64,000 nucleotides of DNA from Grimontia hollisae CIP 101886. Lineage in GTDB: Bacteria; Pseudomonadota; Gammaproteobacteria; Enterobacterales; Vibrionaceae. Numbering within the stretch: position 1 is the stretch's first letter; each line of letters starts with the position of its first letter. The notes under the pieces were generated by a model. That model searched no databases and had not been told where the DNA came from. It was given only the letters and a program-made list of their open reading frames with translations. Shown piece by piece: positions 37,076-47,404 of the stretch. A program made the translations under genes and the position numbers. The DNA is taken from contig NZ_ADAQ01000013.1 of assembly GCF_000176515.1 (NCBI RefSeq), forward strand, positions 707,361-771,360. The letters are read 5' to 3'.

Positions 37076-38761
37076 TTACGCTTCTGCGTCTTTCACTTCC
37101 TGTTCTTCGCGCAGTGCACGACGCAGGATCTTGCCCACATTAGTCTTCGGCAGCTCCTCGCGGAACTCGACCACTTTCGGCACTTTGTAACCAGTCAGGT
37201 GTTCGCGGCAATGCGCCAAGAGCTCTTCTTTGGTCAGGCTAGGATCACGTTTTACAACGCACACCTTCACGATTTCACCAGATGTTTCATGTGGTAGGCC
37301 AATCGCAGCCACTTCCAGCACTTTGCCATGCAGGGCTACCACATCTTCAATTTCGTTTGGATAAACGTTGAACCCCGACACCAGGATCATGTCTTTCTTA
37401 CGGTCAACAATGTGCAGGAAGCCCTCTTCATCGAATTTCACGATATCACCGGTGGACAGCCAACCATCTTCAGTGATCACTTCTTTGGTGGCTTCTGGGC
37501 GTTGCCAGTAGCCCTGCATGACCTGTGGCCCTCTCACTTGCAGCTCACCCACTTGGTCATTTGGCAGCACGTTACCCTCATCATCCACAATACGTACCTC
37601 CGTAGAAGGCACTGGCAGGCCAATCGAGCCATTGTATGCTTTCAGATCATAGGGATACGCCGCAACCAGTGGTGAGCATTCAGTCAGACCATACCCTTCA
37701 AGAAGGTGTTTGCCCGTTAGTTTCATCCAGCTTTCGGCAACCGAGCGCTGCACTGCCATACCTCCGCCAACAGTCAGGTTGAGGTTGCTAAAATCCAGCT
37801 CATGGAAATCTTCATTGTTCAACAGCGCGTTGAACAGGGTATTTACCCCTGTAATTGCCGTAAACGGATGCTGTTTCAGCTCCTTCACAAATGCGGGAAT
37901 ATCACGCGGATTGGTGATCAAAAGGTTTTGCCCCCCCATTTCGATAAACAGCAGGCCATTCACCGTCAGTGCAAACACGTGATAGAGAGGAAGGGCGGTC
38001 ACCACCAGCTCTCGGCCTTCTTTCAATACCGGCCCATACATAGCTTTGGCTTGATTCACGTTTGCCAGCATGTTGTTATGGGTCAGTACCGCCCCTTTTG
38101 CGACGCCGGTCGTACCACCGGTGTATTGCAAAAAGGCAATATCATCCCCGGTCATAAACGGCTTCACATATTGCATACGGCGGCCTTTTCTCAGCGCCAT
38201 GCGCATGGAGGTTGCGTGTGGCAAACTGTACTTCGGCACCATCTTTTTGATGTATTTCACCACGAAGTTAACGATGGTGCCTTTTGCGCGTGGTAGCTGG
38301 TCACCCAGACTGGTCAGGATGACGTGGCGCACACTGGTTTTATCAACGATTTTTTCCAGCGTATGTGCGAAGTTGGAGACAATAACGATCGCGGTTGTAC
38401 CAGAATCATTCAGTTGGTGTTCCAGCTCACGCGGGGTGTATAGCGGGTTCACGTTCACCACCACACAGCCGGCACGCAGAATACCGAACAGGGCAATCGG
38501 ATATTGCAACAGGTTTGGCATCATCACCGCGACACGGTCGCCTTTCTTAAGGCCAAGATCATTTTGCAGGTAAGCGGCAAACGCACGACTGCGCTCTTCC
38601 AGCTTACGGAAAGTCATCACCTGCCCCATGTTGATGAAGGCTGTCTGATCCGCATATTTCTGCACAGACTTTTCGAACATCTCTACCAATGATGGGTACG
38701 TGTCCGAAGAGATTTCCGCTGGTACATCTGATGGGTAGCGGTTAAGCCAAACCTTATCCAC
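37076..38761 (-). CDS. fadD: Long-chain fatty acid-CoA ligase
   Basis: A 561-residue AMP-forming acyl-CoA synthetase that activates fatty acids during uptake for beta-oxidation. The P-loop-like motif is [16 protein letters not shown], and the adenylation motifs [24 protein letters not shown] and [16 protein letters not shown] are intact, with the late catalytic Lys in [13 protein letters not shown] chose GTG 38761, preceded by TAGGAGAG at five bases. The sequence then begins [14 protein letters not shown] like E. coli FadD and has the same length. A GACCAG half-site of FadR type lies at about 38845, but no full operator is visible. Confidence 0.96.
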   Translation of the reverse strand: MDKVWLNRYPSDVPAEISSDTYPSLVEMFEKSVQKYADQTAFINMGQVMTFRKLEERSRAFAAYLQNDLGLKKGDRVAVMMPNLLQYPIALFGILRAGCVVVNVNPLYTPRELEHQLNDSGTTAIVIVSNFAHTLEKIVDKTSVRHVILTSLGDQLPRAKGTIVNFVVKYIKKMVPKYSLPHATSMRMALRKGRRMQYVKPFMTGDDIAFLQYTGGTTGVAKGAVLTHNNMLANVNQAKAMYGPVLKEGRELVVTALPLYHVFALTVNGLLFIEMGGQNLLITNPRDIPAFVKELKQHPFTAITGVNTLFNALLNNEDFHELDFSNLNLTVGGGMAVQRSVAESWMKLTGKHLLEGYGLTECSPLVAAYPYDLKAYNGSIGLPVPSTEVRIVDDEGNVLPNDQVGELQVRGPQVMQGYWQRPEATKEVITEDGWLSTGDIVKFDEEGFLHIVDRKKDMILVSGFNVYPNEIEDVVALHGKVLEVAAIGLPHETSGEIVKVCVVKRDPSLTKEELLAHCREHLTGYKVPKVVEFREELPKTNVGKILRRALREEQEVKDAEA

Positions 38762-38823
38762 TTGATCTCTCCTATTTTTTCCCGCAGACCAAGCGGTCCG
38801 CGCCAGACGCAATAAAATTCAAA

Positions 38824-38839
38824 CGAGTGTTTTAACTCG
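38824..38839 (-). terminator. Weak terminator after the alpha/beta hydrolase gene
   Basis: CGAGT/ACTCG stem with a six-base loop, followed on the minus strand by TTTGAATTTTATT. It lies 22 bases after the hydrolase stop and within the fadD upstream region. Confidence 0.45.
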
Positions 38840-38860
38840 CAATTAGACCAGAAATAACAT

Positions 38861-39742
38861 TCAATTAACATCACTATGCGCTGTGATGAGATGTAGCTTG
38901 GTCACAAAATCAATGATTAATGACGCCGTTTCTGCCTGACTCTGAAGGTGACAATGGTGGGTTCCCGCCACCTTTTCTACAGTCAGGTCCTGAAACCACG
39001 CCATACGTTTTTCTGCCAGTGGGCTGCGAAGCGCCGGATAACCATCCTCACCGAGAATCGCCAGCACCGGGCATTTGATCCCGCGGATCAGATGCTCGGC
39101 ATGGTGCGTAGACATCCGGTAAATAGCGTCAGTTTTCAGCTTAGCATCATGTCGCCAACGCCACACCGCCCCTACTTGCTCAATACCCCGGGTCACCATG
39201 GGGGTCAGATCTTGAATGCTGACTTTATTGATTCCCCGGCGAAGCTTGAGTGCCGCCTCCAGTGATGGTAGTTCACGGGATGTTTTCATGGCCGAGCGAC
39301 TGTCAATACTGTTACGCAAACGCTCAACCACGTTGTCGTCACGCTCAGACATTGGCCCTAAGGCTTCAATCATCACCAAACCCCTTGCCCTTTCCGGAAA
39401 CGCCGCGCACCAGGATGACGCCACCAGCCCTCCCAGTGAATGTCCGACAAGGTAAATGGGCCAGTCTCCCAATTGAAGGATCAATTGGTGCAGGTCATCG
39501 ACATAATCAAAGAAAGGGTAGAAGCTGCCCGCACCCTTGTGATCAGAATACCCGTGCCCCGGCCAGTCCGGCATCACCAAGTCAAAATGCTCGTAGAGCA
39601 AGGGAGCCAACGGCTCAAAGCTGCCACTGTTATCTTGCCAGCCATGCAGCATCAGCAAGATGGGCTTATTCCGCTCAGTGAGATATACCTGGGCAGCAAG
39701 ATTGCCAAACCTTACTGCATATTTTTTTTCTTCTAATGCCAT
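38861..39742 (-). CDS. Alpha/beta hydrolase
   Basis: A 293-residue soluble serine hydrolase of unknown substrate. LLMLHGWQDNSGSF holds the oxyanion HG motif, and the nucleophile elbow VGHSLGGLVASSW carries the catalytic Ser. The acid is likely the Asp in ILGEDGYP and the base His lies in VAGTHHCHLQ near the C-terminus. No signal peptide is evident, so it should be cytoplasmic. I chose ATG 39742 (MALEEKKYAVRFG); the longer in-frame version adds 19 residues without family support. Neighbouring fadD suggests a link with lipids, which is only a guess. Confidence 0.85.
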   Translation of the reverse strand: MALEEKKYAVRFGNLAAQVYLTERNKPILLMLHGWQDNSGSFEPLAPLLYEHFDLVMPDWPGHGYSDHKGAGSFYPFFDYVDDLHQLILQLGDWPIYLVGHSLGGLVASSWCAAFPERARGLVMIEALGPMSERDDNVVERLRNSIDSRSAMKTSRELPSLEAALKLRRGINKVSIQDLTPMVTRGIEQVGAVWRWRHDAKLKTDAIYRMSTHHAEHLIRGIKCPVLAILGEDGYPALRSPLAEKRMAWFQDLTVEKVAGTHHCHLQSQAETASLIIDFVTKLHLITAHSDVN

Positions 39743-39816
39743 AGTGGGACAATGTCCGATTGAGAGCGCGCGAAGCCTACCACAGAGAGGGGAAGGCAAG
39801 TGGTACGAGGAGCTGG

Positions 39817-40107
39817 CTAAACGAAGACATCTACGCCGAACATGGCGATAAGTTCATCCCGTTTGTCCTGATTTTTCACATCCATATAGGACGCTAATGC
39901 ATGTCTGCTGCGTCCGTCCGGCAGGTCATAGTGAATGTGCTCGAAGGCATCCTGAGCCCTTTCCGGATTACGAATCCCAAGGGATACGGCTTTTGCCACC
40001 TGTGAAGGCTCAGAGACATCATTTGTCGCCTGCTTTTTCTGTGGCTGTTTGCGCCCCGCCTTTCCAGCACGCAAAGCCTGCTGTGGTACTCCCTGAATTG
40101 AAACCAT
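39817..40107 (-). CDS. Small conserved protein of unknown function
   Basis: A 96-residue soluble protein. The N-terminal third is basic and glutamine-rich (RAGKAGRKQPQKKQ). The rest is helical with SQVAKAVSLGIRNPERA, HYDLPDGRSRHALASYMD and the ending KRDELIAMFGVDVFV. I recall similar short proteins before tsaB in other Vibrionaceae, sometimes labelled as chromosome-partitioning-related without evidence. AGGAT lies six bases before the ATG. It follows tsaB on the same strand after a 42-base gap. I assign no function. Confidence 0.75.
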   Translation of the reverse strand: MVSIQGVPQQALRAGKAGRKQPQKKQATNDVSEPSQVAKAVSLGIRNPERAQDAFEHIHYDLPDGRSRHALASYMDVKNQDKRDELIAMFGVDVFV

Positions 40108-40149
40108 GGCTGATCCTGAATAGATTCACATCACCTGCCGAAACAGTGT

Positions 40150-40845
40150 TTATTCGCGACCGGGCAGTTTCTTCCAGGCCACGGTATCACGAAGATAGAC
40201 AGGGCTCGCATGTTCCGCATCCACTGCTTCACCGCGCACAAACGCGTGATGTGCAAGAATTAACATGTCCTGTGATTCAGGATAAAGCACACCGCTGTCA
40301 CTCACTGACAAGTGTAGCTGGCCTTGCAAATCCGGGTAAGCTTGCCATCCCGTTCCTGCTACCGACCACGCGGCCTCTGTCAGTGCCGGGGTAAACATTT
40401 CAGGAGCCATTACCGCTTCCGATACGACAGTCTCCCAGTCGCCATTAGCAAGGCGTTGGTAGCCACCGACATAAATTTCGTTCATTCGGGCATCAATCGC
40501 GGACAGCACATGTGTTGCCTGTTGGATACGGTACGCCTGCTGGGCCATCGCAGCCAGGGTTGAAACGCCAATCATCGGCAAACCCGCACCAAACGCCAAA
40601 CCTTGTGCAATACCAATCCCGATACGTACACCGGTAAAGCTGCCGGGTCCACGGCCAAACGCCAGTGCATCGAGCTGATTCAGGGTTAACCCGGCTTCCG
40701 CCAACACACTGTCGACCATTGGCAGGATTTTCGTGGTATGTTCACGCGGCGCCATTTCACAGCGCGCAATCACGTCACTCCCGACTTTCAGGGCAACGGA
40801 GCAGTTTTCAGTGGCCGTATCAACGGCAAGGATCTTAGACGTCAT
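40150..40845 (-). CDS. tsaB: tRNA threonylcarbamoyladenosine synthesis protein TsaB
   Basis: A 231-residue ASKHA-fold protein that, with TsaC, TsaD and TsaE, makes t6A at position 37 of ANN-decoding tRNAs. It starts [16 protein letters not shown], with [22 protein letters not shown] as family signature blocks. It lacks the metal-binding His pair of TsaD, as TsaB proteins do. It starts directly after the yoaA stop (TAG then ATG), with GAGGT in the end of yoaA as ribosome-binding site. Confidence 0.96.
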   Translation of the reverse strand: MTSKILAVDTATENCSVALKVGSDVIARCEMAPREHTTKILPMVDSVLAEAGLTLNQLDALAFGRGPGSFTGVRIGIGIAQGLAFGAGLPMIGVSTLAAMAQQAYRIQQATHVLSAIDARMNEIYVGGYQRLANGDWETVVSEAVMAPEMFTPALTEAAWSVAGTGWQAYPDLQGQLHLSVSDSGVLYPESQDMLILAHHAFVRGEAVDAEHASPVYLRDTVAWKKLPGRE

Positions 40846-42801
40846 CTATACCTCTGACGCAGCAGACGTTGCTGCAGATTCATTGTTCTTATCTATTTCG
40901 GCAAGGAACTCACCGACTTTTGCCAGATCCCGCGTGCGTGGGATTGGCGGTAAACTGCGCAGGAAGGTTTGGCCGTAGGAGCGGCTGACCAGACGATTAT
41001 CACAGATAATCAGCGCACCATGATCGCTTCGGTCCCGGATAAGTCGTCCAACCCCCTGCTTCAGGGTGATCACAGCATCCGGAATTTGTACCTGGGAAAA
41101 AGGATCGCCCCCCTGCATGCGGCAATCTTCGATGCGGGCTTTCAAGAGTGGGTCATCCGGCGCAGTAAACGGCAATTTGTCGATAATAACACAGCTCAGC
41201 GCCTGTCCTCTAACGTCTATCCCTTCCCAGAAGGCACCGGTAGCAATGAGTAGCGCATTCCCCAGTTCCAGAAATTCTGCCAACAGTTTCTGCTTGGAGG
41301 TCTCTCCCTGAACAAGCACAGGCAAGTCGAGAGATTCACGGAACCGCTCAGATAAATCACGCACCATCTGGTGTGAGGTACAAAGAAAGAAACACCGGCC
41401 TTTGTTTTGCTCAATCACTGGCATCAACATATGTACCAGCTTATCGGCAAGCCCATAGCTGTTGGGTTCGGGCAAAAAACGTGGCACGCAGAGAATCGCC
41501 TGTTTTTCATAATCAAAGGGACTGGGCAGGGTAAATTGTTCAGCTGGCTCCAGACCGAGGCGATGGCTGAAATGGCTGAAATCATCGTTCACCGCCAGTG
41601 TTGCCGAGGTAAAAATCCATGCCCCATCCTGTAGCTGGATTTGCTCACGGAACTTTTCCGCTACAGACAGTGGCGTGATATTCAGGCTGAAATGGTGACG
41701 ACTGCACTCGTACCAATAGGAATAGCCCGGGATCGAGGTATCTTTCAGGCGCTCAAGTTTTGCTTTCAGCAATGTCGCCCGGTCAAACGCCGCATCCAAC
41801 AACTGACTTCTTCCAAGGGACAGCTTCATCACATCATGCGCAAGCTCCAGTGCATCGCTCAGACGCACCAACTCCCTTGCCACAGACGGTGAGGCACAGA
41901 TTTCGCGCCAGTTGCCACGAAAGCCCGGTTCACCAAGCACAATGCGCAGATCTGACGCTGACTGCGACAGGCGATCGGCCACTTTTTCCAGCTGCTTGGT
42001 GTCACGGAGCTCAGTGCGGTAGGCAATATTGATGTCTTTCGCCAGTTCCTGAAGCTGGCGGCTCGACAGGCTCTGGCCGAAATACTGGCTGGCAATATCC
42101 GGGATTTGGTGCGCCTCATCGAAGATGAATACATCAGCTTCCGGAATAAGCTCACCAAAACCGGTTTCCTTAATAGCAAGGTCAGCGAGGAAAAGGTGAT
42201 GGTTCACCACCACCAGATCGGCATCCATTGCCCGTTTTCGCGCTTTCACCACAAAGCACTCGTCATAACTTGGGCATTCTTTGCCAAGACAGTTGTCATT
42301 GGTCGAGGTGATAGTAGGAATGATTGGGCTGTCTTCCGCCAGATCGTCGCATTCACCGAGATCGCCGGTTTTGGTTTCCGATGACCAACCACGCACTTTC
42401 ACCAGTTGGCTGAGAAGTGTGGGATCCGCGTGACCATCATGGCTTTCAATCATCTGGCGGCTGAGTCGCTCAGGGCAAAGATAATTGGCTCGCCCTTTCA
42501 ACAGGGCAACACGGCCGGTGAAACCCAGGGTATCGATCATCAAGGGGAGATCACGGTGAAACAGTTGTTCCTGAAGGTTTTTCGAGCCGGTACTGATAAT
42601 GGTTTTCTTGCCACTTAACAGCGCAGGCACCAGATAGGCATAGGTTTTCCCCGTTCCCGTTCCGGCTTCCACGACCAATTGGGTGCGGTTTTTAATCGCA
42701 CGATCCACGGAAAGTGCCATGTCTGTCTGTGGCTGACGAGGTTGGAAGCCTTTTATCGCACGGGCCAAGGCGCCTGTCGTCGAGAAAACCTTAGAAATCA
42801 T
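40846..42801 (-). CDS. yoaA: DinG-family ATP-dependent DNA helicase YoaA
   Basis: A 651-residue superfamily 2 XPD-like helicase. Walker A is EAGTGTGKT and the DEAH box is FIFDEAHQIPD. The iron-sulphur cluster cysteines are in YLCPERL and NCLGKECPSYDECFV. C-terminal helicase motifs include CTSHQMVRDL, ATGAFWEGIDVRG and QGVGRLIRD. In E. coli YoaA helps tolerate replication-blocking damage with HolC. It is cotranscribed with tsaB, the same pairing as in other Vibrio and Enterobacteria. Confidence 0.94.
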   Translation of the reverse strand: MISKVFSTTGALARAIKGFQPRQPQTDMALSVDRAIKNRTQLVVEAGTGTGKTYAYLVPALLSGKKTIISTGSKNLQEQLFHRDLPLMIDTLGFTGRVALLKGRANYLCPERLSRQMIESHDGHADPTLLSQLVKVRGWSSETKTGDLGECDDLAEDSPIIPTITSTNDNCLGKECPSYDECFVVKARKRAMDADLVVVNHHLFLADLAIKETGFGELIPEADVFIFDEAHQIPDIASQYFGQSLSSRQLQELAKDINIAYRTELRDTKQLEKVADRLSQSASDLRIVLGEPGFRGNWREICASPSVARELVRLSDALELAHDVMKLSLGRSQLLDAAFDRATLLKAKLERLKDTSIPGYSYWYECSRHHFSLNITPLSVAEKFREQIQLQDGAWIFTSATLAVNDDFSHFSHRLGLEPAEQFTLPSPFDYEKQAILCVPRFLPEPNSYGLADKLVHMLMPVIEQNKGRCFFLCTSHQMVRDLSERFRESLDLPVLVQGETSKQKLLAEFLELGNALLIATGAFWEGIDVRGQALSCVIIDKLPFTAPDDPLLKARIEDCRMQGGDPFSQVQIPDAVITLKQGVGRLIRDRSDHGALIICDNRLVSRSYGQTFLRSLPPIPRTRDLAKVGEFLAEIDKNNESAATSAASEV

Positions 42802-42951
42802 TGGTCATTTATACAGTATTTGAAAGGATTGCATTATGCCAACAATCCATCCACATCGCCACACAGGTGGTAACGCTTTGACCTTCAGGCCAATTCAGAG
42901 TAAAACGTGATGAAGCACAGAATGACAATTCATCACGAGAAACACGTTTCT

Positions 42952-43788
42952 ATGGAAAGAAAAATCCTGCTGACGGACTGCCCCGATGCACAAGGCCTCA
43001 TCGCCAAAATCACCAACATCTGTTACAAGCACCAACTTAATATCATCCACAACAACGAGTACGTCGACCACAGCACGGGTCAGTTTTTTATGCGTACCGA
43101 GTTGGAAGGTATTTTCAATGATGAAACCTTCCTGCTGGATATCGATCAGGCCCTACCCAAGGGCAGCCATCGCAGGCTGGTCAATGCCAAGCGACGCAAA
43201 CGCGTTGTGATCATGGTGACCAAAGAATCCCACTGTCTGGGCGATATCCTGATGAAAGCCTATGACGGCTCCTTGGACGTGGATATAGCTGCTGTCATTG
43301 GCAACCACGACAAACTGGCCACACTGACAGAGAAGTTTGATATTCCGTTCCATTTTGTCAGTCATGAAGGGTTGGAGCGCGAAGCACATGAAGCCCAGAT
43401 AGTTGATGTCATCGATGGTTACCAGCCGGATTACATCGTACTGGCAAAATTTATGCGCGTGCTGACACCGGGATTTGTCGCGAAATTCCCCCGCAAGATC
43501 ATCAACATCCATCACAGCTTCCTGCCTGCCTTTATCGGTGCCCGCCCCTATCACCAGGCGTGGGAGCGCGGCGTGAAGCTTATCGGGGCCACGGCGCATT
43601 TTGTCACCAATGATCTGGATGAAGGCCCAATCATCGATCAGAATACCAAGCACGTCGACCACACTTTCAGCGCGGAAGATATGGTTAAGGCAGGCAGAGA
43701 CGTTGAGAAAACCGTGCTCAGCAATGCACTGAGTCAGGTACTGGAAGACAGGGTTTTCGTTTACGGCAATAAAACAGTGATTTTGTAA
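42952..43788 (+). CDS. purU: Formyltetrahydrofolate deformylase
   Basis: A 278-residue enzyme releasing formate from 10-formyl-THF, thereby supplying formate and balancing one-carbon pools. The N-terminal ACT domain (CPDAQGLIAKITNICYKHQLN) is followed by a formyltransferase-fold domain with NHDKLATL and HHSFLPAFIGARPYHQAW. GATAHFVTNDLDEGPII, which has the catalytic Asp, completes it. I chose ATG 42952 (MERKILLTDCPD) because relatives begin there. Three in-frame upstream codons (42907, 42910, 42922) would add 10-15 unusual residues. No clear ribosome-binding site distinguishes them. Confidence 0.94.
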   Translation: MERKILLTDCPDAQGLIAKITNICYKHQLNIIHNNEYVDHSTGQFFMRTELEGIFNDETFLLDIDQALPKGSHRRLVNAKRRKRVVIMVTKESHCLGDILMKAYDGSLDVDIAAVIGNHDKLATLTEKFDIPFHFVSHEGLEREAHEAQIVDVIDGYQPDYIVLAKFMRVLTPGFVAKFPRKIINIHHSFLPAFIGARPYHQAWERGVKLIGATAHFVTNDLDEGPIIDQNTKHVDHTFSAEDMVKAGRDVEKTVLSNALSQVLEDRVFVYGNKTVIL

Positions 43789-43807
43789 CCCAGAACCGGT
43801 AGATAAC

Positions 43808-43832
43808 AAAAAGGAGCCTCAGGCTCCTTTTT
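43808..43832. terminator. Bidirectional terminator between purU and yecM
   Basis: AAAAAGGAGCC (43808-43818) and GGCTCCTTTTT (43822-43832) form a perfect 11-base stem with a three-base loop. The loop is the stop codon of the minus-strand yecM gene, so both genes end in the same hairpin. Confidence 0.88.
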
Positions 43833-44397
43833 CACTTTCAATCACCTGTTCAAGACTGACTGGGTGGAGTTTCACACACACACCATTGGCTTTAAATGCC
43901 ACCGTGGGGTTAGCAATGCGTTCCCCTTCCCCCGCTGGAGCGCTCAGTTTTACTTTTACTCCCAGCGTAGCCAGCTCGTCCCACTTCGCTTTAAGCGCGG
44001 GGAACAGCAAAAACACATCATCGAGCAAGGCTTCTGGCGTGGTGGCGTGTGATGGTACCACCCACTCTGCATGCTCCCACCCTTCCTCAGGATAGGCTTT
44101 GTCACCCGGGTAAGGCAGTTCAACACAATCGGTTTGCCATTCACCAAAGACCAATGGCTGACTGGCCTTGATCACCACAATCGGTCTGCCATTGATAGTA
44201 TTTACCGATAGTTCTTTCCCCTGCGAGCACCATGACTGATGCAGTGATTCAGCCAGCGCCCTGTCATTCACCCTGAGGGCAATATGATCGGCAGGGTATG
44301 CCCCCAAATCCAGTTCAAGGGTTGTCAACAATTCCTTCACGCGAAGGGCAAAACCGGGCAGGGACGCATATAACGATTCAACAGTTAGCGCAGACAT
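43819..44397 (-). CDS. yecM: VOC-fold protein YecM
   Basis: A 192-residue protein of the vicinal-oxygen-chelate fold, probably metal-binding; the function in E. coli is not established. Blocks are LGAYPADHIALRVND (His), GKELSVNTINGRPIVVIK, and CVELPYPGDKAYPEEGWEHAEWV (Glu/His). ATG 44397 (MSALTVESLYASLPGF) is the likely start; a longer reading adds 11 residues. It is divergent from argS, as in E. coli. Confidence 0.88.
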   Translation of the reverse strand: MSALTVESLYASLPGFALRVKELLTTLELDLGAYPADHIALRVNDRALAESLHQSWCSQGKELSVNTINGRPIVVIKASQPLVFGEWQTDCVELPYPGDKAYPEEGWEHAEWVVPSHATTPEALLDDVFLLFPALKAKWDELATLGVKVKLSAPAGEGERIANPTVAFKANGVCVKLHPVSLEQVIESEKGA

Positions 44398-44595
44398 ATC
44401 GGGTCTCGTTGTGGACAAAAGTGGACGCAATGTACCACAGCATAAATCATGCTGAAATGTCAGGGTTTCCCGTTACCCGCCGATCACGATGAATTCAGCT
44501 TATTTCATAGGATTCAGCTTTCAAACCACGTCACTTTGTGGGTATTATTACCGCTAACTTTTTGCACCTCTTTTGGTGCCTGAATCTCAGTACTA

Positions 44596-44683
44596 AAGCC
44601 GTCAACCATGCCCAGAGCAATATGCTTTGCACCCGGTATTGTTGACGGATTTTTACTTTAACCCGGCAGACGATTCGCCGGGT
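44596..44683 (+). promoter_or_regulatory. Structured leader of argS
   Basis: Two hairpins precede argS. The first joins CCGTCAAC (44599-44606) to GTTGACGG (44641-44648), with an inner AGCA/TGCT stem, and is followed by ATTTTTAC, resembling a weak terminator. The second is ACCCGGC (44661-44667) with GCCGGGT (44677-44683), ending 20 bases before the GTG start and just before the AAGGTAAG ribosome-binding site. An attenuation or translational control role is possible but unproven. Confidence 0.45.
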
Positions 44684-44703
44684 GTCGAAAATAAGGTAAG
44701 CAA

Positions 44704-46434
44704 GTGAATATTCAAGCCCTTCTTAATGAAAAAGTCGCTGTGGCCATGGTTGCTGCAGGTGCCCCGGAAGGCAGCCCGGCGGCTGTTCGTCAATCAGCGA
44801 AACCACAATTTGGTGACTATCAGGCTAATGGCATCATGGGTGTTGCTAAAAAGCTGGGTTGTAACCCACGTGAATTCGCACAGAAAGTGCTGGATGTTCT
44901 CGAATTGGACGGCATGGCGTCGAAAACCGAAATCGCAGGTCCAGGTTTTATCAATATTTTCCTGAGCAGTGAGTGGCTGGCTGAGCAGGCAGACGCGGCG
45001 CTGGCAAGTGACCGTTTGGGTGTTGCTGAAGCAGAAAAACAAAACATCGTGGTTGACTATTCCGCACCTAACGTAGCGAAAGAGATGCACGTTGGCCATC
45101 TGCGCTCAACCATCATCGGTGACGCTGTTGTGCGCACGCTGGAGTTTCTTGGTCACAATGTAATCCGAGCTAACCACCTTGGCGACTGGGGAACCCAGTT
45201 CGGTATGCTGATTGCCAACCTTGAGCGCCATGAAGCACAGGGTGGTGACATTTCGATGGATCTTTCCGACATCGAAGGGTTCTACCGCGAGTCCAAGAAG
45301 CTTTATGACGAAGACGAAGAGTTCGCGAAAACCGCACGTAACTACGTGGTTCGCCTGCAAAGTGGTGATGAATACTGCAAAGAAAAATGGCAGCAACTGG
45401 TTAAAATCACCCTTGAACAAAACCAGCGCAACTATGACCGCCTGAACGTTTCACTGACTGACAAGGATGTGATGGGCGAAAGCATGTACAACGACATGCT
45501 GGCCGGTATCGTTGAAGACCTGAAGGCGAAAGGCCTGGCGGTAGAAGACGACGGCGCGATGGTCGTTTTCCTGGATGAATACAAGAACAAAGACGGCGAG
45601 CCAATGGGTGTGATCATCCAGAAACGTGATGGTGGCTTCCTGTACACCACCACTGACATCGCCTGTGCGAAATACCGTTACGAGACGTTCAATGCTGACC
45701 GCGTGTTGTATTTCATCGACTCACGCCAGCACCAGCACCTGATGCAGGCATGGACCATTGTCCGCAAGGCCGGTTATGTACCAGAGACCATGAGCCTTGA
45801 ACACCATGCATTTGGCATGATGCTGGGTAAAGATGGCAAACCGTTCAAAACCCGTGCAGGTGGCACTGTGCGCCTGGCAGACCTGCTGGATGAAGCAGAA
45901 GCGCGTGCTAACAAGCTAATCGAAGAGAAAAACCCTGAGCTGTCTGCAGAAGAAAAAGCCAATATTGCCACCACAGTTGCAATGGCGGCGGTGAAGTATG
46001 CCGATCTTTCCAAGCACCGCACCACGGACTATGTGTTCGACTGGGACAACATGTTAGCCTTTGAAGGCAACACTGCGCCTTACATGCAGTATGCCTACAC
46101 ACGTGTTGCTTCTATCTTCAACAAAGCAGGCATTGATGCAGACAATATCGAAGGCAAGATCATTGTTGCAGAAGACAAAGAGAAAGCACTGGTCTCTAAA
46201 CTGCTGCAATTTGAAGAAGCAGTGGACGGCGTCGCCCGTGAAGGCCAGCCTCACATTATGTGTGGCTACCTGTTTGAACTGGCGGGCACATTCTCAAGCT
46301 TCTACGAAGCCTGCCCAATCCTGAATGCAGAAGGTGAAACCAAGCAAAGCCGACTCAAACTGGCTGCACTTACAGCGAAAACCATTAAACAGGGTCTGGA
46401 GCTGTTGGGTATTAAAACCCTTGAGCGCATGTAA
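44704..46434 (+). CDS. argS: Arginyl-tRNA synthetase
   Basis: A 576-residue class I synthetase. The N-terminal Add-1 domain recognises the tRNA D-loop. The HIGH motif is [12 protein letters not shown] in [14 protein letters not shown], and [16 protein letters not shown] is in the KMSKS-equivalent region, with the canonical Lys replaced as is usual in this enzyme. The C-terminal anticodon-binding domain contains [11 protein letters not shown]. The start is GTG at 44704 with AAGGTAAG upstream. It is transcribed alone and ends before a strong terminator. Confidence 0.97.
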   Translation: MNIQALLNEKVAVAMVAAGAPEGSPAAVRQSAKPQFGDYQANGIMGVAKKLGCNPREFAQKVLDVLELDGMASKTEIAGPGFINIFLSSEWLAEQADAALASDRLGVAEAEKQNIVVDYSAPNVAKEMHVGHLRSTIIGDAVVRTLEFLGHNVIRANHLGDWGTQFGMLIANLERHEAQGGDISMDLSDIEGFYRESKKLYDEDEEFAKTARNYVVRLQSGDEYCKEKWQQLVKITLEQNQRNYDRLNVSLTDKDVMGESMYNDMLAGIVEDLKAKGLAVEDDGAMVVFLDEYKNKDGEPMGVIIQKRDGGFLYTTTDIACAKYRYETFNADRVLYFIDSRQHQHLMQAWTIVRKAGYVPETMSLEHHAFGMMLGKDGKPFKTRAGGTVRLADLLDEAEARANKLIEEKNPELSAEEKANIATTVAMAAVKYADLSKHRTTDYVFDWDNMLAFEGNTAPYMQYAYTRVASIFNKAGIDADNIEGKIIVAEDKEKALVSKLLQFEEAVDGVAREGQPHIMCGYLFELAGTFSSFYEACPILNAEGETKQSRLKLAALTAKTIKQGLELLGIKTLERM

Positions 46435-46462
46435 GTACTGAATACAACAGGCTATAAACACG

Positions 46463-46493
46463 AAGCCCCACGCTACAACTGTGGGGCTTTTTC
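46463..46493. terminator. Terminator of argS
   Basis: AAGCCCCAC (46463-46471) pairs with GTGGGGCTT (46481-46489), nine-base loop, followed by TTTTCTTC. It may also serve the convergent DUF924 gene. Confidence 0.88.
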
Positions 46494-46526
46494 TTCCCGT
46501 AATCTGTTACTGGCACCAGGTGGCGT

Positions 46527-47126
46527 TTAAGGTACCATTCCTGCGCCCTTTCCTGACAGCCACTGCAACTCCTCCTCTGTCGATAAACGCCCAAGGAAGG
46601 CATTACGGGAAGGAAAACGTCCAAACCGTTTGATCACATCAAAGTTATTTCTCGCACGGCGGAAAATGTTCTCATAAAGACCTGCATCTTCCTGGCTGGC
46701 GAAGTTGCACAGTTGACTAAAGAGAAACAGCGCTTCTTCCTGATCTTCCATATGCTCAGAATGCTGCAGCGGCATATAGAAAAACACACGTTGGATGATG
46801 GGCAATTGCTGGTCCTGCCCTTCTGCCATGCCGCGCTTACACACCGCCAGAGCAAACTCATCGTATCGGAATGCGGCACTCAGGCCCCGGTAAATCCGTC
46901 GGCTGAACTGATCGAGTAAAATAATGACGGCTAACGTTCCCTGTGGCGACGTCAGCCACAGGGACAGCTTACCTTCCCCCGCCATACTGACATAGGGTAA
47001 GAACTGATCCCGGATTTGCCTGTCCAGATCCTTATCATTCCCAAACCACATTGATTTCAGCACATCACCGGTCTTTGGTTTCTCATCATCCCCAAACCAA
47101 TACTCCAGCACCTCAGTGTAATCCAT
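46527..47126 (-). CDS. DUF924 family protein
   Basis: A 199-residue all-helical soluble protein (TPR-like fold in a solved relative), function unknown. Family blocks are VLEYWFGDDE, MWFGNDKDLDRQIRDQF, LILLDQFSRRIYRG-type sequence (IILLDQFSRRIYRGLSAAF) and RVFFYMPLQHSEHMEDQE. I chose ATG 47126, since GGAGG lies five bases upstream; the in-frame ATG at 47138 precedes that site. It converges with argS. Confidence 0.88.
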   Translation of the reverse strand: MDYTEVLEYWFGDDEKPKTGDVLKSMWFGNDKDLDRQIRDQFLPYVSMAGEGKLSLWLTSPQGTLAVIILLDQFSRRIYRGLSAAFRYDEFALAVCKRGMAEGQDQQLPIIQRVFFYMPLQHSEHMEDQEEALFLFSQLCNFASQEDAGLYENIFRRARNNFDVIKRFGRFPSRNAFLGRLSTEEELQWLSGKGAGMVP

Positions 47127-47404
47127 ATGCGCCTCCATGTGACGCCCAAAAAAGCACTCTTTTTAGCCTAATCGCTTATTGGAAATACCGTGGTTCAATG
47201 ACACAATTGGCACTGGTTTTGTGATTTTTCTATGACTATTACGCAAACTGCATAAGGCTGCCCCACAAAGAGTTTAATCTTTGTCATATCACGACACGGT
47301 GTAACACTGAGGGAAATGACACACACCGTATTTGCCTCTGCGGTTTACATTCGGAACGAATGGCAGTAGCTTTGGGAAGATTTCCGCATAAATAGAGAAT
47401 AACA

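Noticed and set aside
38842-38854. FadR operator upstream of fadD
   Set aside because: Only one half-site (GACCAG) fits; the other half does not match, so I do not annotate an operator.
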